Below are positions 17,562 through 25,125 of a DNA stretch of 36,453 nt, one piece after another. The notes under the pieces were generated by a model. The model did not search any database and had not been told where the DNA came from. It saw nothing but the letters and a program-made list of their open reading frames with translations. The translations under genes and the position numbers were made by a program. The stretch is from positions 1 to 36,453 of the forward strand of contig CALKGI010000085.1 of assembly GCA_938085045.1 (NCBI GenBank), in the 5' to 3' direction. The stretch is from an uncultured Alteromonadaceae bacterium (GTDB lineage: Bacteria; Pseudomonadota; Gammaproteobacteria; Enterobacterales; Alteromonadaceae). Position 1 is the first letter of the stretch. Each line of letters starts with the position of its first letter.

Positions 17562-19949
17562 TTACAGTTTTGTCGGTCCCGCCCAAGGCCTGTCTGAACT
17601 TTTAATCAAGGCCAAAACATTCGACTCTGATATTGGCCGAGACATGTAATACCCTTGCCCTATAGTGCACTGCATATTCTTCAGTCGACGGTACTGCTCG
17701 GCTGTTTCAATACCCTCAGCTGTGGTTCTAATGTCCAGCGACTTGGCCAAGTTGATGATGGTTTCAAGGATAATGCAGTTGTCTTTGTCATGATCTTGAT
17801 TCTGGATAAAACTGCGGTCGATTTTAATGTAATCAAAGTCAAATTGCTGTAAATAGCTTAATGACGAATACCCCGTGCCAAAATCATCGAGCGCAACAAA
17901 AACCCCCATAGCCGCTAGCTCTTTCATGCGCTTTTGACATTGCGAGACACTATTAACAATGCTTTGCTCAACAATTTCGATGCACAAATGATGTAACATT
18001 TGCGGTGTGATAATGTGGGCCTTTTGCAATAAAGCCAGTAAGGGCATTGATGTAAATCCAGCGCCCGAAATATTGACATTAAGCCGAAATTTTGGCGGCA
18101 GGGTGTTTTGCCAATTAGACAAAAATGCCAATGCCTTACTCAAAGCATACATATCGAGCTGATAACTGTACCCGGCCTTTTCTAACTCAGGCAAAAAAGC
18201 ATTGGGCGGGATAATGCCCTGCTCGTGATGATCCCATCTGACCAGCGCTTCAGCACCGACAATCCTGCCTGATTCAAATTCGATTAATGGTTGATACTCA
18301 AAAAACAAATCTTGATCTTCAATCGCTTGCGCAAAATCTCGCTCCACCTTATAAGTGCCAGTACAGCCAGCGCCGCCTTTGTTGTCGTAGTGCCACACCT
18401 GATTGCGACCATGTAACTTGGCCTGATACATCGCTTCGTCTGCCTGTTTAAGCAAAGTGTCTGAGGTGATCTCTGCACCTTGAAAAACAGTCACGCCAAT
18501 GCTGGTCGAGGTAGTAATTTGGAATTGTTCGATGAGAATGGGCTTTTGTACCTCAGTAATAATTTGCTCAGCAACGGCCGTTATTTGCAATTCATCGTTG
18601 ATGTTTTCTAGCAAAATCGCAAACTCGTCACCACCAAAACGGCTAAGCGTATCGTTTGCGCGAATACAGCGGCTGATAGCCTGCGAAACTTCAATCAGCA
18701 GCTTGTCGCCAACATGATGGCCATACGTATCGTTTACTTGTTTAAAACGGTCCAAGTCAAGAAACAATACCGCGATGCCCGATTGACCGTTACTGTTCGC
18801 ATTGGTTATCGCGTGCTCAATTCTGTCAGCAAACAACAATCGATTAGGCAATTTGGTCAGTGGGTCGTGTAACGCCAAAAACTTGAGTTCCGACTTAGCT
18901 TTCATCCGCTCTATGGCATTGCGGATGTGTTTGGCGACAAAAACCAGCAATTGTTTGTCTTTTTCTTTGAACACAAACCGGTCATAGTAACTTTGCACCA
19001 CCACAACCCCTTTGAGTTCATCGCTTGAAAAAGGCACGCCCAACCAAGCTTTGGGTAACGAACCACGCACCGAAATAATACCTTTCTTACCCATTTTTTC
19101 GATATCGCTTTCGTAAACCAACAGCGGCTTATTGGTCAACAGCACATATTCCGTCATGCCCGGCACACCATCGTCGATTGGCACCGACTCGTAGTCGGCA
19201 AAACCATCGACTTCGTCAACGAAGTAAGGAAAACTGAGAAACTTACCATCTTCACTGGCTAGGGCAACGTAAAAATTATCGGTGAATGTTAAACGGCCAA
19301 TACAGGCATGGAGGCGCTTATAGAACTCATTGATACATTCAGTTTGAAAAATAAGCTCGGCAATCTCAAACAAAGTATCTTGAATTTTGCTGGCGTATTC
19401 GAGTTGCTCAACACTGTGTTGGAGTTTAATCACAGCCTGAGTTTCAACAATCTTGGTGGCGGCAATTGAGGCGATAGCAACCACTGTTTGCAGTTGTGGA
19501 TCAGTAAAATAATCGACCTTAGAGTGTTCAGAATCAATCACCCCAATCACTCGCTCATTAACAATCATAGGCACCGCCAACTCTGACAGCCGAGGTTGAC
19601 CATCGACCACATAACCTGGGTATAAACGGGTATCTTTAATTAACAAAGGTTGTTTTGATTTTGCCGCATTACCGACCACCCCAACACCCAGTTTAATTTC
19701 GATAGGGTCGATAATATCCTCCCCCACTGGGCTTTTATCACCAAACGCGGCTTTTTGGCACAATACCTGACGCTCTTCATCCATAAGGTAAATAACCACA
19801 TCTTCAAAGCCCAGCTTAGCGACAACTTCTCGGGCCAAATGCCAAACCACTCGGCTCACAGTATTGAGCGATAACATTCTTAGGGCAAACTCGCTAACAA
19901 TGCTCAAATGCTGTTGCTGTGTTTCAAGTATTTTTAGTTTATCTTGCAT
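17562..19949 (-). CDS. GAF-GAF-GGDEF-EAL cyclic-di-GMP enzyme
   Basis: 795 aa from ATG 19949, chosen over the start 29 codons upstream because GGTGA precedes it and the upstream residues look non-coding. Order: GAF-like domain (about 20-165), second GAF-like domain (about 190-340), GGDEF (about 355-515) with intact RFGGDEF (439-443) and I-site RAND (430-433), EAL (about 535-780) with EALVRW (E567), NVNIS, CIEIVEQ, DDFGTGYSS (688-696), KIDRSF (K709) and AEGIET (E745). All catalytic residues of both domains are present, so it can in principle both make and degrade cyclic-di-GMP. It is cytoplasmic with no membrane segment. It is divergent from the borosin genes. Confidence 0.94.
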   Translation of the reverse strand: MQDKLKILETQQQHLSIVSEFALRMLSLNTVSRVVWHLAREVVAKLGFEDVVIYLMDEERQVLCQKAAFGDKSPVGEDIIDPIEIKLGVGVVGNAAKSKQPLLIKDTRLYPGYVVDGQPRLSELAVPMIVNERVIGVIDSEHSKVDYFTDPQLQTVVAIASIAATKIVETQAVIKLQHSVEQLEYASKIQDTLFEIAELIFQTECINEFYKRLHACIGRLTFTDNFYVALASEDGKFLSFPYFVDEVDGFADYESVPIDDGVPGMTEYVLLTNKPLLVYESDIEKMGKKGIISVRGSLPKAWLGVPFSSDELKGVVVVQSYYDRFVFKEKDKQLLVFVAKHIRNAIERMKAKSELKFLALHDPLTKLPNRLLFADRIEHAITNANSNGQSGIAVLFLDLDRFKQVNDTYGHHVGDKLLIEVSQAISRCIRANDTLSRFGGDEFAILLENINDELQITAVAEQIITEVQKPILIEQFQITTSTSIGVTVFQGAEITSDTLLKQADEAMYQAKLHGRNQVWHYDNKGGAGCTGTYKVERDFAQAIEDQDLFFEYQPLIEFESGRIVGAEALVRWDHHEQGIIPPNAFLPELEKAGYSYQLDMYALSKALAFLSNWQNTLPPKFRLNVNISGAGFTSMPLLALLQKAHIITPQMLHHLCIEIVEQSIVNSVSQCQKRMKELAAMGVFVALDDFGTGYSSLSYLQQFDFDYIKIDRSFIQNQDHDKDNCIILETIINLAKSLDIRTTAEGIETAEQYRRLKNMQCTIGQGYYMSRPISESNVLALIKSSDRPWAGPTKL

Positions 19950-20091
19950 GCTTTCACCCGTTAACAACCACTTATTCAAAGATAGGCCGTTAACCTTGGC
20001 AGAGCAACAAAATACGCCGGAACGAAAATGACACACCTATAGCACACACAGACGGCACAAGTTCCCAAAACCCAAGGTACAAGCATAAACC

Positions 20092-20120
20092 TTGCCATGT
20101 TTTCGCTTATGATATATACT
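20092..20120 (+). promoter_or_regulatory. Sigma70 promoter for borosin precursor
   Basis: TTGCCA (20092-20097), 17-nt spacer, TATACT (20115-20120), 39 nt before the precursor ATG: a strong sigma70 promoter. Predicted start near 20127. Confidence 0.65.
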
Positions 20121-20159
20121 ACTTTGTTCTAAAAAACACAGGTAAATAGGAAAATTGTT

Positions 20160-20414
20160 ATGTCTAAAGTAGTTGATTATTTGAATGCAGTAGATTCTGA
20201 CGCTAGGATGGCGGCAGGGTTTGAGAATAATCCAGAAGAATCAATGCGTGAATTTGGGTTATTAGCCCAAGATATTTGTGCATTAATCTCAGGTGGCGGT
20301 GATGCGGTAATAGCCAAAAGTCTTGGTATGCAAGAGGAGTTTGGGATTATTCAAGTGAATCAAAAGCTACACAAAACCTTTGACGACGAAGTGGTGAATG
20401 ACTGGACCAGTTAA
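20160..20414 (+). CDS. Split-borosin precursor peptide (SonA-like)
   Basis: An 84-aa peptide. Residues about 4-55 are an all-helical leader that matches, from memory, the borosin-binding domain of Shewanella SonA: YLNAVDSDARMAAGFENNPE, then MREFGLLAQDICALISGG aligns with the SonA block that contains QNPEAVMRAHGL. The C-terminal part is the presumed core: EEFGIIQVNQKLHK (59-72) lies where the methylated hydrophobic residues sit in SonA, making I63, I64 and V66 candidate alpha-N-methylation sites. An acidic follower (DDEVVNDWTS) is longer than in SonA. AGGA lies 9 nt before ATG. It is followed by the cognate methyltransferase gene. Confidence 0.82.
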   Translation: MSKVVDYLNAVDSDARMAAGFENNPEESMREFGLLAQDICALISGGGDAVIAKSLGMQEEFGIIQVNQKLHKTFDDEVVNDWTS

Positions 20415-20424
20415 GTCTCGGCAA

Positions 20425-20460
20425 TTGGCGTGCGCTGCCTTTTGTTGGGCGCACGGCCAA
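20425..20460 (+). other. Strong hairpin between precursor and methyltransferase
   Basis: TTGGCGTGCGC (20425-20435) pairs with GCGCACGGCCAA (20449-20460), 11 bp with one bulged C, starting 10 nt after the precursor stop. There is no U-tract. Position between an abundant-substrate gene and an enzyme gene suggests a 3'-end stabiliser or partial attenuator; the arms also resemble REP-type palindromes. Confidence 0.6.
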
Positions 20461-20469
20461 CGCTCAATA

Positions 20470-20529
20470 ACCAAAAGTTCTACGACCAAACTCTCTACAA
20501 TAAAACGCTCTACAACAAAACTCTCAGCA
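20470..20529 (+). repeat. Four 15-bp tandem repeats downstream of borosin precursor
   Basis: Units at 20470, 20485, 20500 and 20515, consensus ACAAAACTCTCTACA, diverged by three to five bases from one another. The length is a multiple of three. In the precursor's own frame, which is open from just after its stop (20415) to 20579, they read FYDQTLYNKTLYNKTL followed by STNKTL. Confidence 0.8.
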
Positions 20530-20664
20530 CTAACAAGACTTTACCCATTGTAATATTGCATATTCTCGCCGAAAAAGAGTAAGCTGACAACTCGTCTAAT
20601 GACTGCATTTGTTTTAGCGCATAACCAAACCCTTCAACTAACTTTTGTCGAAAAGGATAAATTT

Positions 20665-21486
20665 ATGAGTGATCACCATGGTAGCTTGGTCTGTGTTGGC
20701 ACTGGTATGAGGTTAAGTGGCCAACTTACCCCCATTGCCAAAAGCCATATTGAAAACGCCGATATAGTCATGGCAGCAGTAGCCAATCATTTGACCATTA
20801 ATCTTGTCAAAAGCATGGCAAAAGCGTTTGTCTGTCTATCAAGTTTTTATGGCGAAGGCGGTGGTGAAGGCAAATCACGCAAAACCACTTATGAGCAAAT
20901 GGTCAACGAAATCGTTGAATCAGTCCGAGCTGGTAAAAAGGTATGTGCGGTTTTTTACGGACACCCAGGTGTGTTTGCCTGCATAGGTCACAGAGCAATA
21001 GCTGTAGCCAAAAAAGAAGGTTATTCTGCGCAAATGTTACCCGGAATATCGGCTGAAGATTGTTTATTCGCCGACTTAGGCATAGACCCTGGCGACGTAG
21101 GTATGCAATCGATGGAAGCCACCCAATTTTTAATCAACCAGCGAAACATCGACCCAACCGCCCTATTTATTGTGTGGCAAATCGGTGTCGTTGGCGATTT
21201 AACCCTAAAACGCTTCGATACCTGCAAAGAGCATCTAGAATTGATGGTTGAAAAATTGGCTCGTATTTATTCACTTGACCACAAAGTCATTATCTACGAA
21301 GCCGCGACCAACCCCATAGAAAAAGTACGTATAGACCGTATTGCCCTTAAAGACCTGCCAAACACGCAGTTAAACCCCATCAGCACTTTGGTTATTCCCG
21401 CTGCCGCCCGATTTGAACAAGATACGGAGTTTTTACATAAACTAGAAGCACTTGCCCAGTCGGGTAATTATTCTATTGTGGAGTGA
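20665..21486 (+). CDS. Borosin-type peptide alpha-N-methyltransferase (SonM-like)
   Basis: 273 aa from ATG 20665, chosen because AAGGA lies 7 nt upstream; the ORF opens 22 codons earlier without support. TP-methylase (tetrapyrrole methylase) fold using S-adenosylmethionine: GSLVCVGTG (6-14), YGHPGVFA (98-105), PGISAEDCLFADLGIDPG (126-143), WQIGVVG, and STLVIPA near the C-terminus. The block SRKTTYEQMVNEIV and YGHPG place it with OphMA/SonM, enzymes that methylate backbone amides of a RiPP core; R72, Y76 and Y98 sit in the positions of the known active-site Arg/Tyr set. Unlike fungal borosins, the core is not fused, so this is the split type with the precursor encoded 250 nt upstream. Confidence 0.9.
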   Translation: MSDHHGSLVCVGTGMRLSGQLTPIAKSHIENADIVMAAVANHLTINLVKSMAKAFVCLSSFYGEGGGEGKSRKTTYEQMVNEIVESVRAGKKVCAVFYGHPGVFACIGHRAIAVAKKEGYSAQMLPGISAEDCLFADLGIDPGDVGMQSMEATQFLINQRNIDPTALFIVWQIGVVGDLTLKRFDTCKEHLELMVEKLARIYSLDHKVIIYEAATNPIEKVRIDRIALKDLPNTQLNPISTLVIPAAARFEQDTEFLHKLEALAQSGNYSIVE

Positions 21487-21535
21487 GTTGGGTATTTGCA
21501 CGAATTAGTCTTCGTTATAGGGTTTAAGTCAAAAT

Positions 21536-22186
21536 TCATCCACGTTGTGGTCTCATTGCACGCTTCACGACCTTCGCAGGCATTAATTTGGCCAATTGAG
21601 TCAATAATTTGGCAGCTTTCTTGTGGGTTTTCTTGTCGGGTATTATCGAATGATGTAACCAACGGTAAGCGTCTTCGTAATCGTGGGGGCTGCCGTTACC
21701 CTTTAAAAAAATCTCCACCAGCCTTATTCTTGAAGGAATATTGCCCATAGATGCAGCTTCACGTAAATAGGTGATGGCCTGAGCCAAGTCTTTTTGCACA
21801 AAGTGACCGATGTGGTAGTAACGACCCAATTGCTCCAATCCTTCTGGTAAGCCCTGATCAGCCGCAAGGCGCATAAAGTGCATACCACGAACAACATTTT
21901 TATCAACGCACACCGCATACGCCAACATGTCACCATATAAAAATTGATAGGCCGGGACTTTTAATATGGTTGCCCTTGCCTCAATATCTTGAAGCAACTG
22001 ACAATCGTCGGCTTTAACGCGTTGCAAGTGCTTGTTTTGTTTGATCAGCGTCAACAATTCATCTTGGCTATAAATCTGAATCGCTTTTAACATTTGTGCC
22101 TGAACGCTCACAGTAGCCACGGCAAGAACTGCCGCAACGGCCAGCACAACAATCTGCTTTATTGGGTATTTTGTGCTTTTAAACAT
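21536..22186 (-). CDS. motX: Sodium-driven flagellar motor protein MotX (Sel1-like repeats)
   Basis: A 216-aa exported protein (signal peptide about 1-31, ...VSVQAQ). It matches MotX by YSQDELLTLIKQNKHLQRVKADDCQLL, PAYQFLYGDMLAYAVCV, LEQLGRYYHIG, ITYLREAASMGN and DYEDAYRWLHHS, with Sel1/TPR-like repeats in the second half. MotX, with MotY, forms the periplasmic T-ring that holds the PomAB stators of sodium-driven polar flagella in Vibrio, Shewanella and relatives. As in those genomes it stands apart from the main flagellar clusters. Shine-Dalgarno GAGTG lies about 7 nt upstream. Confidence 0.92.
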   Translation of the reverse strand: MFKSTKYPIKQIVVLAVAAVLAVATVSVQAQMLKAIQIYSQDELLTLIKQNKHLQRVKADDCQLLQDIEARATILKVPAYQFLYGDMLAYAVCVDKNVVRGMHFMRLAADQGLPEGLEQLGRYYHIGHFVQKDLAQAITYLREAASMGNIPSRIRLVEIFLKGNGSPHDYEDAYRWLHHSIIPDKKTHKKAAKLLTQLAKLMPAKVVKRAMRPQRG

Positions 22187-22304
22187 GTTCTATCACTCTA
22201 TATGTGCTGTCGAGGGCTTAACTTCATACATTTGTTATACAAAAATCACACCAGTATGTCTTAAGCCACAAAAATAACCGCAATCACGTCATTTAATCAA
22301 CCAG

Positions 22305-25004
22305 TCAACTCGCCTCTGTAGAAACACAAACCTCACAGGCCTCAATAAACAATTCAGCTGCTTCTTCGGCCTTTACGTTATCGCCACTTTTAGCGTGCCC
22401 TTCGATTTTGCCCGCAAGCTCAGTCAATTGTGGGTAACCCAAGCTACCTGCACTACCTCTGATCATGTGCGCATGATTTTTCATACCTTGATGATCATTT
22501 TCACCGACATATTGTTTAAAATCGGCGATGAGCGTAGGTAAACCCGCTTTAAAATTGTCTTTAAGTAATTGTATCTCGCTGTCTTCTTCTAAATCTGCAA
22601 CCAACTGTTCCATAGCGTTCCCCAACTCACAACCCGCCTGTAAATGATGATTAATGGTATCTAAAAAACAATCAGGTGCTATGGGTTTGACCAAGGTTCC
22701 ATCAAACCCTGACTTGAGATAATAATCGATTTCTTCTTTGTTAATGTTGGCTGTCAGCGCAAGAATCGGACAATCAATACACGACTGACGCAATAACTCA
22801 ACGGCTTCAACACCGCCCATTTCAGGCATTTGAATGTCCATCAAAATAAGGTCGTAATTTTCACAAATTGCCGACTCGACTGCTTGAGCGCCGTTATCGA
22901 CAATATCATAGCTAACACCCAAACGACCAAGTAACTGCTCAATCTGATTTTGGTTATCGGCATTGTTTTGAGCAACCAACACATGAGCGTTCGACTGCAA
23001 ACTGACCAACTCACCTTCACAGTGCTCTACAGCTTTGTTAAGTGGCAAACTGTTAACCATGTTCAAGGTGGCAATTCCAGCTGGAATAGTCACGTCAAAA
23101 CGGCTACCCAGCCCCTTGATACTTTCAACCTCTAATCGCCCCAGCATTAATTGAATCAACTTTTTCGAAATAATTAAACCCAGTCCACTGCCACCAAATT
23201 TGTCGGCAATGCTAGCATCGCCCTGAACAAAGGGTTCAAATAAACGCTCCATTTCCTGATCAGACATACCCACGCCACTGTCTTGAATAGAAAAGCGTAA
23301 CTCGCCGTTATTTTTCAAAAAACTGACCGTGAGCGTAACACTCCCCTCAACTGTAAACTTAAGGGCGTTGCTACACAAATTCACCAATACTTGACGCAGT
23401 CGGGTCAGGTCGCCATTAAAAACCTGAGGCAATGGATAATCATAACTCATCTTAAAACAAAGCGACTTTTGCTGTGCCAGTGCAATATTGTGTAGCTCAA
23501 TGTCAGTCAATAATTCGAATAAGTTAATGGGTTTGTGCTCTAACTCCAATTTGTCGGCTTCAATTTTAGACAAGTCCAATATTTCGTTAATCAAATGCGA
23601 CAAGTCCTCACCCGAGCGTAATACCCGTTGCAAGTAATCGCACTGCCCATCTTTGGGGTTACGAGCCTTCATTGCTTCTTCGGTAAAAGCGATAATGGCG
23701 GTTAATGGCGTTCTGATCTCATGACTCATATTGGCCAAAAAGTTGCTCTTAAGACTGTTAGACTGCTCTGCTGTAGTTCTTGCAGTTTTAAGCGCCAGAT
23801 TAGCGTTTTCAAGCTCGCGATTGGCATTTCTCAGCGCCTTAGTACGCTTTAGAATTTGATCTTCGAGGTGTTGCTTATTGTCACTTTCGCGCTGCGAATA
23901 CGCATTTAATTGGCACACCATCACATTAAACGACGAATAAAGCTCCCCAATCTCATCGCTTTGATGTGAGTCTAAATGGACATCAAGATTGCCCTTACCT
24001 ACGGCCTGTTTGGCCATGGTTAACTCAGCGATGGGCAACAAAACCACGGTTCGAAGAAAAAAGTAAAGAAAACAAGGCACACCTATTATCATCAGCAAAG
24101 TGCTGATCACCGACACTAAACCTAAGTTTTGGTGCTCAGTCAGAATTTCATCTTTGGCAATACCGCTGAACAACAAATAGCCATTGGGTAAACGTGCCCC
24201 CTGAAAACGCATAACAACGTCTTTATAGCTCACGTCTGCCAATTCATCGCTGTCGATAGTGCCTTTGAGTTGACCAAACAACGATATCGGCAACACTGTG
24301 CTTTGCAAATAAGACTGGGCGGCAAACAACACAACGCCCCTTTCGTTGGTAACCAAATTAACACCTGTGGTGCCCAACTGACGATTAACCACTTCGGTGA
24401 CCTGTGAAGGGCGAACCGTAAAAACCAAATAACCAGCCAAACTGGCGTTGGTTCCATCGACAGCCGCTTTACGGTATAACTTTTTAGCCGCCAGCAAAGC
24501 AATTTCATCGTTATCTGGGTTGGCTATCAAAAACATACCTTGTTCGCCCGTCATATTTTTGATGCGGTCAAAATAATCAGTCTGACTTTCATCTTCAAAA
24601 GCATTAGTGGCACTGCCGGTGCTAAATCGCACTTCTTCTATTGCTGTGGGCGAAAGCAAGCGAACTTCGTAAAAATCTTGGTAAGTAGCTGAATATTGTG
24701 AAAATAAATCCAATAAAGTGAGGTTCAGTTGGCGTTTTTGCGGTTGCGCCAACAACTCATTGGCATTCCAATTGAGGTAGCGCTCGACAGGCTTGGATTT
24801 GCTAAGTAGGTTAAGGGTAGATTCGATGCCTTGGTAGTAACTTTGAATTTGCTGAAGGTTTTGCTGCAAATGACTGTTGATTCGACTTTTTGCCTGTTGT
24901 TCTGAATTGTTTTTGGCACCGACAAATGAAAATGTACCGAGCAATATCAGCGGTAAAACCACCAGCGGCAACATATAAAACAAGATTTTTTGGTTTATTT
25001 TCAT
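22305..25004 (-). CDS. BarA-like hybrid sensor histidine kinase (sensor-HAMP-HisKA-HATPase-REC-Hpt)
   Basis: 899 aa. TM1 about 8-30, periplasmic Cache-like sensor (about 31-290), TM2 about 293-325, HAMP (about 325-372), coiled linker, HisKA with NMSHEIRTP (H428), HATPase_c with NLCSNALKF, DSGVGM and GGSGLGL, receiver (about 673-790), Hpt with HMIRGSAGSLG (H846). The receiver keeps D723, T751 and K773, but the usual acidic pair at its start is replaced by Gln-Asn (VLVAQNN, Q679-N680), so Mg-dependent phosphorylation of D723 may be weakened. Domain order is that of BarA/ArcB-type phosphorelay kinases, but identity with BarA is not claimed. No response regulator is adjacent. Confidence 0.9.
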   Translation of the reverse strand: MKINQKILFYMLPLVVLPLILLGTFSFVGAKNNSEQQAKSRINSHLQQNLQQIQSYYQGIESTLNLLSKSKPVERYLNWNANELLAQPQKRQLNLTLLDLFSQYSATYQDFYEVRLLSPTAIEEVRFSTGSATNAFEDESQTDYFDRIKNMTGEQGMFLIANPDNDEIALLAAKKLYRKAAVDGTNASLAGYLVFTVRPSQVTEVVNRQLGTTGVNLVTNERGVVLFAAQSYLQSTVLPISLFGQLKGTIDSDELADVSYKDVVMRFQGARLPNGYLLFSGIAKDEILTEHQNLGLVSVISTLLMIIGVPCFLYFFLRTVVLLPIAELTMAKQAVGKGNLDVHLDSHQSDEIGELYSSFNVMVCQLNAYSQRESDNKQHLEDQILKRTKALRNANRELENANLALKTARTTAEQSNSLKSNFLANMSHEIRTPLTAIIAFTEEAMKARNPKDGQCDYLQRVLRSGEDLSHLINEILDLSKIEADKLELEHKPINLFELLTDIELHNIALAQQKSLCFKMSYDYPLPQVFNGDLTRLRQVLVNLCSNALKFTVEGSVTLTVSFLKNNGELRFSIQDSGVGMSDQEMERLFEPFVQGDASIADKFGGSGLGLIISKKLIQLMLGRLEVESIKGLGSRFDVTIPAGIATLNMVNSLPLNKAVEHCEGELVSLQSNAHVLVAQNNADNQNQIEQLLGRLGVSYDIVDNGAQAVESAICENYDLILMDIQMPEMGGVEAVELLRQSCIDCPILALTANINKEEIDYYLKSGFDGTLVKPIAPDCFLDTINHHLQAGCELGNAMEQLVADLEEDSEIQLLKDNFKAGLPTLIADFKQYVGENDHQGMKNHAHMIRGSAGSLGYPQLTELAGKIEGHAKSGDNVKAEEAAELFIEACEVCVSTEAS

Positions 25005-25074
25005 TTGGTGGCCTTAGTTCAGTGCTTAGATCGCATGCGCGTCTTTGGCCTGCGGCCATGAAAATTAACAATAT

Positions 25075-25114
25075 TCACCACAGATAATGACATCCCTATA
25101 TTTATCCGTGGTGA
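25075..25114. other. Hairpin between aminopeptidase and kinase genes
   Basis: 13-nt arms TCACCACAGATAA (25075-25087) and TTATCCGTGGTGA (25102-25114), one mismatch, 14-nt loop. It lies 12 nt past the aminopeptidase stop on the minus strand, followed there by an AT-rich tail (ATATTGTTAATTTT), so it probably acts as a terminator or mRNA 3' stabiliser for that gene. Confidence 0.55.
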
Positions 25115-25125
25115 CGATTTTTAAA

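Noticed and set aside
17443-17649. 68-codon plus-strand ORF
   Set aside because: Its second half is antisense to the end of the EAL gene, and no family resemblance or ribosome binding site is seen.
20470-20529. 15-bp repeats as a CRISPR or phage attachment site
   Set aside because: Contiguous, diverged repeats without spacers; no cas gene or integrase nearby.
22305-25004. Naming the kinase barA
   Set aside because: Domain order agrees with BarA, but many hybrid kinases share it, the receiver is atypical, and no UvrY-type partner is nearby.
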